A DNA stretch of 64,000 nucleotides from Myxococcales bacterium (GTDB lineage Bacteria > Myxococcota_A > Polyangia > Polyangiales > JAFGIB01). The notes under the pieces were generated by a model that was given only the letters and a program-made list of their open reading frames with translations, was not told the origin of the DNA and did not search any database. Below, piece after piece: positions 8,584-18,527 of the stretch. Each line of letters begins with the position of its first letter. Position 1 is the first letter of the stretch. The position numbers were made by a program, and so were the translations under genes. The stretch spans positions 1 to 64,000 of the forward strand of contig JAOUOP010000008.1 of assembly GCA_029880325.1 (NCBI GenBank). Reading direction: 5' to 3'.

Positions 8584-8743
8584 CGGTCTCGCTCCCTTCC
8601 TCGATGGAAGCGGAACGCTGGCACAGGAGGGCCGTCGGCATCAAGCGATGCACGCCGCGACTCACACGTGGGATCTTATCCTACATTTTGATGTCGCGAT
8701 GCGGTGGCAAATGGCGCGATCCGGTGACTACACTACGCGCCCC
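8584..8743. promoter_or_regulatory. Divergent promoter region (PEBP operon / uxs-plsB)
   Basis: 160 bp between two outward-facing starts. An AT-richer patch at 8671-8692 stands out in GC-rich surroundings and holds TAGGAT/TAAGAT on the minus strand. On the plus strand TACACT (8729-8734) ends 9 bases before the ATG at 8744, with no Shine-Dalgarno sequence, again suggesting a leaderless message. The -35 candidates are weak. Confidence 0.4.
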
Positions 8744-9689
<946 letters not shown>

Positions 9690-9697
<8 letters not shown>

Positions 9698-12374
9698 CGC
9701 GGGCGCCCACGATACGCCGGTGGAAGAGAAACGGACGATGACCCGAGGCCCCACAGACCCCCGCGCGAGCTACGAGCCCAACCCGGCCCTGCGCCTGCTC
9801 TACCGGCGCTTTTTCGATCACATGCAGGTCGACCCGGGCTGGGTGCGCTCGGTGCGCGAGACCGCCGCCCGCGGCACCGTGGTCTACGTGCTGCGCAGCT
9901 TGAACCTGGTCGACTTCATCGCCCTCGACCACCTCACGCGCCGCTTCGACTTGCCCCGCATCCAGTATGTCAACGACCGCCGCTTCGGTGTGCTCAGCCC
10001 CAGCGGCCGCAGCCTGCTGGACGGCCTCAGGGGCTCGGCGCACATCAGCGAGAGCCAACGCCTGGAGCAGGCCATCCGCGCGGGCGGCTCGGCCGCCCTC
10101 TTTCTCAAGCGCCCCCCGCGCGTGATCGACGTGGCCTCCGGAGCCACCCACGGCCGTGGCCTCAAAGAGGGCGACGAGCACGTCATGACGTTGTTGCAGC
10201 TGCAGCGCGAGGGCGGACGCGAGATCCTGCTGGTGCCCCAGATCTTCGTCTGGACCAACCGCCCCGACACCCAGGGCGCCCATCCCCTCGACATGCTGCT
10301 GGGCCCGCGCGAGTGGCCCAGCTCCCTGCGCACGGCCGGGCAGTTCCTCTACAACTACCGCCACGTGGAGCTGCGCGCCGGTGAGCCCTTCAGCCTCGCC
10401 TCCTACCTCGAGGGCGAACACGACTGCTCCGACGAAGTCCACGTACGGCGCGTGATCTACGCCATTCTACGACGCCTGGAGCGCGAACGCCGCACCGCCA
10501 CCGGCCCCGCCCGCAAGTCCGCCGACCGCCAACGCCTGCAAGTGCTTCGCAGCCCCAAGCTGCAGAACACGATTTCGCACATGGCCGGCGAGCGCAAGGA
10601 AGACCAGGCCGCGCTGCAGCAGCGCGCGATCAAAATGCTGGAAGCAGCCCAGGCCCGGCCCGACTCCGCCACCATCAAGGCCCTGGAGGTGCTGCTCGAC
10701 CGGGTATTTCACCGCATCTACGCCGGCATCGAGGTCGACGAGGAGGGCGTCGCAAGGCTGCGCGAGCTCAGCAAAGAAGGGTCGCTGGTACTGCTACCCA
10801 GCCACAAAAGTCACGTGGACTACCTCGTGATTTCCTACATCCTCAACGCGCGTAACTTGCAGTTGCCGATGATCGCCGCCGGCGACAACCTCTCGTTCTT
10901 CCCGCTGGGCCCGATCCTGCGGCGCGCCGGCGGCTTCTTCATCCGGCGCGCCTTCCGCGGCGACCGCCTCTACTCCTCGACCATCGAAGCCTACGTGCGG
11001 CGCCTGCTGCGCGACGGCTTCACCCTGGAGCTCTTCCTCGAGGGCGGTCGCAGCCGCACGGGCAAGCTGCTGGAGCCGAAGTTCGGTCTGCTCTCGATGA
11101 TCGTGGACGCCGCGCTCTCGCTGCCCACGCGCCAGATCTCCTTCGTGCCGGTCAGCATCGGCTACGAACGCATCGTCGAGACCGGCGCCTACGAACACGA
11201 GATGACCGGTGGTGAAAAGCAAAAGGAAGACGCCGCGGGCCTGCTGAAAAGCACCGAAGTGCTGCGGCACCGCTATGGCCGCATCAACTTGCAGTTTGGC
11301 TCCGCACTAACGCTTTCCGGTATGCGCGACGAGCTCGGCATTGGCAAAGATGCCGAGCTCACCCCGCCGCGAAGGCGCGCGGTGGTCACGCGCCTGGCCA
11401 ATCGCACCATGGACGAGATCAACCGTGTCACGGCGGTCACCCCGGGTGCGCTCACGGCCCTGGCACTGCTCAGCGACCGCCGCCGCGGCGTCAGCCACGA
11501 GGAGCTGATGGTGCGCTGCCAGCGGCTTTTGGGCGTCTTGTGCTCCATGGGCGCCCGCGTCACCCCGCGCGTGGCACGCGACTCGCGCCTGCGTGAGGAG
11601 GCCATCTCCGAGGTCGCCCAGATGTTCATCGACGGCGACCTGCTAGAAGCCCACGAGAGCGACGACGGCGCCCGGGCCTTTGAACGCCGGGCGCTGCGCA
11701 CGGGCGCCGGCGTGATCTACAGCGTGCCCGACAGGAAGCGTGTCGAACTCGACACCGCCAAAAACCACATCGTCCACTTCTTTGTCGAGCGCGGCCTGGT
11801 GGCCCTGAGTGTGCTCTACCCCCCCGGGCCCCCGAGCGACGAGCCCAGCGTGCGCGCGCGCGTGCAGAGCCTCTCCAAGCTCTTCAAACACGAGTTCCGC
11901 TTCCGCGCCGACGCCAGCTTCGACGAGATCTTCGAGGACACCCTGGACAATATGCTGGCGGCGGGCGAGCTGTGCCGCGACCCGCGGGGCCTGTTGCCGG
12001 GCGACGGCCACGACGGCTGGCCGGCCCGGGTGTGGCTCAGGACCTACGCGGCCATCATGCGCAACTTCCTGGAGGCCTACCGGGTGGCCGCCCGCGGCCT
12101 GACGCTGCTGCTGAAGGGGCCCATGGCCGACAAGGATCTGGTCAAGCGCAGTCTGGGCATCGGCCACCGCATGTACATGGCCGGCGACCTGGAGCTGCGC
12201 GAGGCCATCAGCAAACCCCTGATCCAAAACGCCCTGCAGGCCTTCCGCGAGGAGGGCTACCTGCGGCAGCGGGATGGCAAATTGTCGCTGACCCCTTCCT
12301 TCGATAGCTCCGAGGCGGTCAACGCCATCGAGGGACGGCTGGCCGGCTTTCTGCAAGCGCGGCCGGGAGCCTGA
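9690..12374 (+). CDS. plsB: Glycerol-3-phosphate 1-O-acyltransferase PlsB
   Basis: An 894-residue membrane-associated enzyme that acylates sn-glycerol-3-phosphate, the first step of phospholipid synthesis. The acyltransferase motifs are present in order: HKSHVDY with the HX4D pair His372/Asp377, GGFFIRRAF, the glycerol-phosphate-binding [12 protein letters not shown] (about 450-461) and FVPVSIGYE. The size is close to the ~810-residue enterobacterial enzyme with a slightly longer N-terminus. The start at 9690 sits inside the end of the uxs gene. An internal ATG at 9738 (MTRGPTD) is a possible alternative. Pairing with a nucleotide-sugar gene suggests joint control of envelope building. Confidence 0.93.
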
Positions 12375-12489
12375 CACGGGGATGGGCGTGCACGAACTGC
12401 GCGACAACCGGCCCAATGCGCAACTTCTTTCCGACCGGTCTCGTCGAAACGCAACACCTATGTCGGTGAGCGTAGGAAAGGTGGGTAGT

Positions 12490-13200
12490 ATGAACGCCAG
12501 CCAGCCCCGTATTGCTTTGGGGACAACATCGCTAGTGATCGCCCTGCTGGCGTTCGCGGCCTGCAGCTCGGAGGGCGATGCCGGACTGCTCTGCATCGAG
12601 GGCATGACCGTCAGCTGCGCCTGCCTGGGTGGCGATCCGGGCGTCCAGACCTGCACCAGCGAGGGCACCTACAGCGAATGCTCCTGCGTCGCCGGCGGCC
12701 TGACGGGTGGGGGCGATCCGGGCGCTGGCCCGGGCGCGACGGATGGCACGGGGACCCAGGGCGCGGCGGGCATCGGTGCGGGTGGCACGGCGGGCGCAGG
12801 AGCCGGGGCCTTGCCGGCCAGCGATGGCACGACGCCCGCCGAGGGCACCCCCCAGGACGGCGGTGCCCTGCCCGCCGACGGCGGGGCGCCGGTGAGCGCC
12901 GGAACCGTATTCGCACCCTGCGCCAGCGACGGCGACTGCGCCGACGGCCTGCTGTGCACGATGCCATCGGACGGCCAGGGCTGGTGCGCCGAGTCATGCG
13001 GCACGGCGACCCCCTTCGGGGTGTTCCAAACAGGGGAGTGCACCCAGCCCACGACCGGCATCGTCCGCGCCGAGTGCAACGGCCTGGGCCTGTGTGGTCT
13101 CAGCGGCTGTGCGGAAAACGAGTGCCCCACCGGCATGACATGTGCGACCCGCCCTGGCGGCGCTTTCACGGGTGGCAACTCCGAGTGCGTCTACCCCTGA
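12490..13200 (+). CDS. Cys-rich putative lipoprotein
   Basis: A 236-residue exported protein of unknown function. MNASQPRIALG then a hydrophobic stretch ending LLAFAAC gives a lipoprotein-type signal with Cys at about residue 25. A C-x-C motif region follows (SCACLGGDPGVQTC, then YSECSC), a pattern repeated in many myxobacterial surface lipoproteins. Then come a Gly/Ala/Pro-rich low-complexity linker and a C-terminal disulfide-rich domain (CASDGDCADGLLC to the end). ATG 12490 is chosen because AGGAAAGG precedes it. ATG 12460 lacks a binding site and would bury the signal peptide. First of four adjacent genes for exported proteins on this strand. Confidence 0.75.
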   Translation: MNASQPRIALGTTSLVIALLAFAACSSEGDAGLLCIEGMTVSCACLGGDPGVQTCTSEGTYSECSCVAGGLTGGGDPGAGPGATDGTGTQGAAGIGAGGTAGAGAGALPASDGTTPAEGTPQDGGALPADGGAPVSAGTVFAPCASDGDCADGLLCTMPSDGQGWCAESCGTATPFGVFQTGECTQPTTGIVRAECNGLGLCGLSGCAENECPTGMTCATRPGGAFTGGNSECVYP

Positions 13201-13256
13201 AGCCATTGCACCTTGCGGCAGCAGCCTCCGGCCCCGATCTGAGATAGACTTCGCCC

Positions 13257-15041
13257 ATGGGATGGCTTCGGTTGCTCGGTTTGGCGGCCGCTCTCGTGGG
13301 GGCGATCGCGTGCGGTGACGACAGCGGGAAATCGCCGGAGATGGAGGCGGGCGCTCCCGAGCCCGACGCCTCCGGCGGCGACAGAAAGGACGCCGGCAAG
13401 CAGGATACCGGCACCGAGCCGCCGATGGACTCCGGCACGAAGGTGGAGGATGCCGGCGACACCAATCCATTCGGCCCCATCGACAGCGGTCCGGCGCCCG
13501 ACGTCGTCTACAAGGATCCGGTCTTCGAAAAACCCGCCGAGTGGGCCTGTCCCGACGCCTTCTGGAACGACGGCATCTGCGACTGCGGCTGCTCGGCGCG
13601 GGATGAAGCCGACTGCACGACCTTCAGCTGCATCGAGCCCGGCTGCCGCGAAAACACCTGCGACGCCTGCTTCACCGCCGACCTGCGCTGGCAGAGCTGC
13701 AGCGTGGACGCGAGCGCCGAGTGGAAGTGCGCCGCCTTCGAGATGTCGGACGCCCAATGCGACTGCGGCTGCGGCCTGCCCGATCCGGCCTGCTTCGGTA
13801 GCGGCTGCACCAGCGGCGGTTGCTACGTCAACACCTGTGACGATCGCCACGATCCGGTCTGGGTGCTCACCGACGGCGGTGGCCACTGGGAAGCGCCCAG
13901 CCTGGGATCGGGCATCCCCACCGACGTGCTGACGAAATTGAAGTGTGCGAAAGACAGCTGGGGCGGCGGGGATGGCTGCGACTGCGGTTGCGGCGTGGCC
14001 GATCCCGACTGCGGAGGCGAAGGGTGCACCGGCGGCCGCTGCTTCGATGCCAGCTGCGACCGATGCCACGACGAAAACGGCCGCCCCTACCCCTGCGAGG
14101 CCGCCGAGGCCGGCTGGGACGAGGAGATCTCATTTCCCGGCGCCAACATACCTTCGATGTGCAACGCCGCACTGCACTTCGGCACCGGCGACGGCTGCGA
14201 CTGTGGCTGTGGCGGTTTCGACCCCGACTGCGGGACCGAAGGCTGCGCTGCTCTCGAGTGCCAACAGGCCGCCTGCGATCGCTGCACCGTTGGCGCCAGC
14301 AACGTCACCGGCTGCGCGGTGCCGAGCACCTGGAGCGTCACCTATCAGTGCCCGGCGGAGAATTACGGCACCGGCGACGGCTGCGATTGCGGCTGTGGCG
14401 AACCCGATCCCGACTGCGCGGGCGCCGGCTCCACCAACCCGGACGCCACGCCTGACGCGAGCTGCGACGTCTGCCACGACGGCGCCGGCGGCGTCGTGCC
14501 CTGCCCGGGTTGGACCTGCACCGATGAAAACGCCTTCGCCCCGGGCGACCGCCTGTGCGACTGCGGCTGCGGTGTAGTCGACCCCGAGTGCCGACAAAGG
14601 AGACGGGTGAGCTGCACCGCCCCCGGCTGCACGGAGTACGGCGCCTGCGACTACTGCAACGACGCCACGGGCGCGCGCGTGCCCTGCGGTGAAGAGTGGC
14701 GTACGAGCACTGCCACCGGCAGCGAGTGCACGATGGTCCTGTACGGGGACGGAATCTGCGACTGCGGCTGTGGCTTCCCGGACATCGACTGCGGCAGCGG
14801 CGAAGGCTGCACTGAAAGGGGCTGCCGCGCCCCCGGCTGCGAGGTCTGCCACCAGGGATCGCTCTCGGTGACCTGCTTCGAGTGGACCTGCGACCGCGCC
14901 GCCTACGGCAGTGGCGACGGCTGCGACTGCGGCTGCGGCGCCCCCGACCCCGACTGCGACACCGGCGGATGCCGCCAGGTGGGCTGCGAGAACGACGCGT
15001 GCGACACCTACCACGACGCCCACGGCCGCGTGCTGCCGTGA
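13257..15041 (+). CDS. Lipoprotein with eight CDCGCG..DPDC repeats
   Basis: A 594-residue exported protein. MGWLRLLGLAAALVGAIAC is a lipoprotein signal, and an Asp/Gly/Pro-rich linker follows to about residue 85. The rest is built from eight cysteine-rich units of roughly 60 residues. Each has a core like GDGCDCGCGxxDPDC and then a GC..xxC...CxxCH segment. The spacing suggests disulfide or metal-binding knots. Function is unknown. Two copies of the same CDCGCG..DPDC core occur inside the giant lipoprotein on the opposite strand (about 42480-42880), so the module is shared across the locus. The gap to the next gene is 32 bp, consistent with an operon. Confidence 0.8.
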   Translation: MGWLRLLGLAAALVGAIACGDDSGKSPEMEAGAPEPDASGGDRKDAGKQDTGTEPPMDSGTKVEDAGDTNPFGPIDSGPAPDVVYKDPVFEKPAEWACPDAFWNDGICDCGCSARDEADCTTFSCIEPGCRENTCDACFTADLRWQSCSVDASAEWKCAAFEMSDAQCDCGCGLPDPACFGSGCTSGGCYVNTCDDRHDPVWVLTDGGGHWEAPSLGSGIPTDVLTKLKCAKDSWGGGDGCDCGCGVADPDCGGEGCTGGRCFDASCDRCHDENGRPYPCEAAEAGWDEEISFPGANIPSMCNAALHFGTGDGCDCGCGGFDPDCGTEGCAALECQQAACDRCTVGASNVTGCAVPSTWSVTYQCPAENYGTGDGCDCGCGEPDPDCAGAGSTNPDATPDASCDVCHDGAGGVVPCPGWTCTDENAFAPGDRLCDCGCGVVDPECRQRRRVSCTAPGCTEYGACDYCNDATGARVPCGEEWRTSTATGSECTMVLYGDGICDCGCGFPDIDCGSGEGCTERGCRAPGCEVCHQGSLSVTCFEWTCDRAAYGSGDGCDCGCGAPDPDCDTGGCRQVGCENDACDTYHDAHGRVLP

Positions 15042-15073
15042 CCGGGCCACGACGAGCACCAACATCGGGCTCC

Positions 15074-17023
15074 ATGCCCGTGCACGGTCTGCTGTGCGCG
15101 CTGCTGCTGCTCGGCGCCTGCGGTGACGACAGCGGGCCGGAGAAATTCAGCCTCAGCGGCGACGGCGGCCTCGACGGCGGCCCGGACTCGGGCAGGGGGC
15201 CGAACCTGCGCTTCGACACCACGCAGAAGCCAAGCGACGCCTCGACGGACGACGAGGAGCCGACCGCCGATGGCTCGAAGCCGGACCCGGTCATCAAGCC
15301 CCAGTGCGGCGACTGCGATGAACTGGCCGGCCCCTGCCGCGAGGGCGTCTGCGACGAGGCCAGCGGCAGCTGCGTCTTCACAAACCTGGAGGATGGCCTC
15401 GCCTGCGGCGACCCCAGCCTCACCGCCTGCAGCTGGCCCGACCAGTGCAAGGCCGGCAGCTGCGAGCCCCGGCATACCGCGGCCGGCACCCTGTGCGGCG
15501 ACCAGCGCCGCGATTGCCACTTCGACGACACCTGCGACGGCAATGGCAACTGCGTCGACAAGGGGCTGTGGACCACGGGCACCGCCTGCGGCGACAGCAC
15601 CAACGGCGGCATCTGCAACGCCCCCGACAGCTGCGATGCCGCCGGCGTCTGCCAGCCCAATGTGGCCCCCCTCGACACCATATGTGGCGACGACGGTGAG
15701 CCCTGCAAGTTCCCCGACCGCTGCGACGGCAAGGGGCTGTGCATCGACAGCGGCGTCAAGACCGAAGGCAGCTCCTGCGGCCCCGCCGACGAGCCGCCGG
15801 TGCACGCGATTTGCCATCCGGTGGCCTATACCTGCGACGCCGCGGGCTCCTGCCTGGGCACGACCGCCGCCGACGGCACCCCCTGCGGCGACACCACCAC
15901 CAACACCGAGTGCAACAGGCCCGACCGGTGCATCGCCGGCACCTGCTCGCGGCAGCTCGCGGCGGTGGGCACGGCCTGTGGCGACAGCAGCGACAGCGTC
16001 TGCGACAGCGCCGACAGCTGCGACGCCACCGGCAAGTGCGCCCCCAACCACGCCGACACGCTGACCCAGTGCGCCAGCGCCGGCGAGTGCGCCTATGCGC
16101 CCCTATGCGACGGCTTCGGCAGCTGCGCCGCGGCGGCGCCGGTGGTGGCCGGAACCGCCTGCGGCAACAGCAGCGACACCGAGTGCACCGAGCCCGACAC
16201 CTGCGACGGCGCCGGCAGCTGCCAGGAAAACCACGTCACCGCCGGCATCGCCTGCGGTGATGGCAGCGACACCGAATGCAGCGACCCCGACAGCTGCGAC
16301 GGCGCCGGCAGCTGCGCGCCCAACCACGCCCCGGAGGGCAGCGCCTGCGGCGACACGGGCATCACCTGCACCATCGACGATAGCTGCGACGGCAGCGGGC
16401 AGTGCCAGGACAACGGCTTCACCGCCACCTGCGCCATCTCGGGAGTGGTCTACCTGGACGCCGTGCCCACCTCGGGCGTAAACATCTCGCTCTATGGCAC
16501 CGGCTTCAGCACGACTTCCACCAGCGGCGGCGCCTACTCCCTGGAGGTGCCGCTGCTCGAGCCCGTGCTCTTGCACGTGCAAGCCCAAAGTGGCTACTGG
16601 GGCTCGGTCGAGGCGCGGGTCTTCACCGCGGCCGACGCAGCGAGTTCCGTTCCCCTGAACCTGGAGGCGGACGCCACCATCCAGGGGGCGGCAGACCTGG
16701 TGGGCACCAGCATCGACACAGCTCTGGGCGCGACCTTCCTGCGCTTCACCGGCAGTGGATTCGAAGGCGACGAGGGCGCCACGCTCAGCGCCAGCAGCGC
16801 GACACCTATCGTCGAGCGTTTCGAGGGCGGCGACATCTTCCTGGGCACGACGCTGATGTCCACCGAGGGCGGATACATGTACATCTTCGATGTCAGCCTC
16901 GGCACCACCAGCGTCACCCCCGTCGCCGGTGCCAATGGTAGCTGTTCCCTGGCCCAGCCCGCCATCGGCGGCTGGCCCGTGCTGGCCCACACGATCACCA
17001 ACGTCGCCATCGAATGCCAGTAG
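15074..17023 (+). CDS. Lipoprotein with 11 Cys-rich tandem repeats and a carboxypeptidase-regulatory-like C-terminus
   Basis: A 649-residue exported protein. MPVHGLLCALLLLGAC is a clear lipobox signal, which decides the start. The frame is open from 14882, but that stretch overlaps the preceding gene. An Asp/Gly-rich linker leads to 11 tandem units of about 30 residues with the pattern ACGD-x(2-6)-C-xx-PDxCDGAGxC, roughly residues 100-440. The C-terminal ~190 residues are Cys-poor. They start SGVVYLDAVPTSGVNISLYG, a carboxypeptidase-regulatory/transthyretin-like beta-sandwich. Such Cys-rich arrays are typical of myxobacterial surface proteins. Function is unknown. It overlaps the protease gene by 10 bp. 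Confidence 0.82.
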   Translation: MPVHGLLCALLLLGACGDDSGPEKFSLSGDGGLDGGPDSGRGPNLRFDTTQKPSDASTDDEEPTADGSKPDPVIKPQCGDCDELAGPCREGVCDEASGSCVFTNLEDGLACGDPSLTACSWPDQCKAGSCEPRHTAAGTLCGDQRRDCHFDDTCDGNGNCVDKGLWTTGTACGDSTNGGICNAPDSCDAAGVCQPNVAPLDTICGDDGEPCKFPDRCDGKGLCIDSGVKTEGSSCGPADEPPVHAICHPVAYTCDAAGSCLGTTAADGTPCGDTTTNTECNRPDRCIAGTCSRQLAAVGTACGDSSDSVCDSADSCDATGKCAPNHADTLTQCASAGECAYAPLCDGFGSCAAAAPVVAGTACGNSSDTECTEPDTCDGAGSCQENHVTAGIACGDGSDTECSDPDSCDGAGSCAPNHAPEGSACGDTGITCTIDDSCDGSGQCQDNGFTATCAISGVVYLDAVPTSGVNISLYGTGFSTTSTSGGAYSLEVPLLEPVLLHVQAQSGYWGSVEARVFTAADAASSVPLNLEADATIQGAADLVGTSIDTALGATFLRFTGSGFEGDEGATLSASSATPIVERFEGGDIFLGTTLMSTEGGYMYIFDVSLGTTSVTPVAGANGSCSLAQPAIGGWPVLAHTITNVAIECQ

Positions 17024-18462
17024 CGCGCCGGGGCCCCGGGCTCCTGTCCTGGACTTCGGCGGCTCTGTTGGCCAGCGCTACAGGCTGCCAAGAACCGGCG
17101 CCCTCCCCTGCTGCCGTGGTTCGCACAGGTCAACCCCTGGTCGAAGCCCGCGCCTTGAGCGGCCTCGATGAGGTCTTGGCTCGCGGTTATGACGGAACGG
17201 GCGTCAAGGTCGCCATTCTCGATACAGGCATCGACAGCAGCCATCCGGACCTCACCGGCAAGGTCGTCGACGAAGCCTGCTTCTGCGGCAGCGGCTGCTG
17301 CCCCGACGGCAGCAATAGCCAGAGCGGCCCAGGGTCGGCCGCCGACGGCCACGGCCACGGCACCCACGTGGCCGGCGCCATCGCATCGAGAGGCGGCCAG
17401 AGCCCCGGCGGCGGCGCGCCGGGTGTCACGCTGGTGGCGGTGAAGGTCCTGAGCGACGCCCTGGGATTCTGCTGCATGTCGGACGTGGTCGACGCCCTGG
17501 CCTGGCTCGCGGCGAACCATCCCGACGCCCGCGTGATCAATGCGAGCCTCGGAGCCACCGCGCGTTATGGGGGCGACTGCGATGCACTGCACGGGGCGCT
17601 GACGCCGGTGGTCGCGGAGCTGGCCGCGGCCGGCGCCACCGTGGTGGCCGCCAGCGGCAACGACGGAGATAGCGATGGCATGCGCGCCCCGGCCTGCCTG
17701 TCGGAGGTGCTGAGCGTGGGCGCCGTGTGGGATGCCGATGTGGGCAGCCAATCGATCTACTGTGCCGAGAGCAGCACGGCCGCCGACCGCATCGCCTGCT
17801 TCGGTAACCGCAGCGCCACCACCGATTTGCTCGCGCCCGGCGGCGTCATCGACTCGGCCTGGCTCGGCGGCGGCAGCATGGCCTCCACCGGCACCTCCCA
17901 CGCAGCGCCACTGGTCAGCGCCTGCCTGGCCGACCTGTGGCAAGCCAAGCCGGATGCCGGGCGCACCGAGCTGCTGTCTTCGCTGCGCTCGAGCGGTGTG
18001 CTGCTTCACGACGCCGCAAGCGACCGCAGCTACCGGCGCCTGGACTGCGCCGCCGCCCTCGAGCAGCTTCTACCGACGCCCGCGCCGCCGACCGACGCGG
18101 CCGCCGCCGACGACGGCGCCGACGCAGGGACGCCCGTCGACGAGGACGCGGGCCGCGGCGCCATCGACGCAGCGGTAGATGCCAGCGTGCCCTCTCCCGA
18201 TGCCGCGCGCGAAGCCTCCGGCATGGCGGAGGCGGACAGCGGCCTGCAAGCCTCAAAACCTGAAGTTATCGATGCCGCAACCACCGGTCCAGACGCCGCC
18301 CCGAGTGAACCGGAAGCGGCCGGCCCGCACACCGTCGGCGTTCACGGAGGCGGTTGTGACTGCAGCGCAGGCCACCCGAGCGAAAACGCCGCGACCTGCG
18401 CACTGCTGCTGCTGGCTCTCGCTCTCGTCGAGCGCCGCCGCCACCTTGCGCGCCCTGGTTGA
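17014..18462 (+). CDS. S8 subtilisin-like serine protease with lipobox and MYXO-CTERM-like tail
   Basis: A 482-residue exported protease. The catalytic triad is complete: Asp70 in AILDTGID, His115 in GHGTHVAG and Ser295 in GTSHAAP. SGND supplies the oxyanion Asn. A Cys-rich insert (CFCGSGCC) lies between Asp and His. After residue ~350 comes an Ala/Asp/Pro linker, then CDC (448-450), a hydrophobic segment and ERRR, the layout of the MYXO-CTERM sorting signal. The N-terminus (ALLASATGC, Cys25) also resembles a lipobox, an odd combination. No long propeptide is evident. Being last in a lipoprotein operon that faces the giant genes, it could process them, but that is inference. Confidence 0.9.
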   Translation: MPVARRGPGLLSWTSAALLASATGCQEPAPSPAAVVRTGQPLVEARALSGLDEVLARGYDGTGVKVAILDTGIDSSHPDLTGKVVDEACFCGSGCCPDGSNSQSGPGSAADGHGHGTHVAGAIASRGGQSPGGGAPGVTLVAVKVLSDALGFCCMSDVVDALAWLAANHPDARVINASLGATARYGGDCDALHGALTPVVAELAAAGATVVAASGNDGDSDGMRAPACLSEVLSVGAVWDADVGSQSIYCAESSTAADRIACFGNRSATTDLLAPGGVIDSAWLGGGSMASTGTSHAAPLVSACLADLWQAKPDAGRTELLSSLRSSGVLLHDAASDRSYRRLDCAAALEQLLPTPAPPTDAAAADDGADAGTPVDEDAGRGAIDAAVDASVPSPDAAREASGMAEADSGLQASKPEVIDAATTGPDAAPSEPEAAGPHTVGVHGGGCDCSAGHPSENAATCALLLLALALVERRRHLARPG

Positions 18463-18469
18463 CCAGGGC
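18452..18469. terminator. Convergent-junction hairpin (no T-tract)
   Basis: GCCCTGG-TTGA-CCAGGGC is a perfect 7-bp stem with a 4-base loop that includes the protease stop codon. A third arm, CGCCCTGG, lies at 18512-18519 just beyond the giant-gene stop, so either gene's transcript could form a stem. No run of T follows on either strand, so this may be a stability structure, not a true terminator. Confidence 0.4.
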
Positions 18470-18527
18470 TCGTTCAAGCGCACGCTCGACAACCGCCCCG
18501 TTTTCCACGCCTCGCCCTGGAGTCGCG

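Noticed and set aside
14882..15073. Earlier start for the 11-repeat lipoprotein
   Set aside because: It would overlap the preceding gene and hide the signal peptide that begins at 15074.
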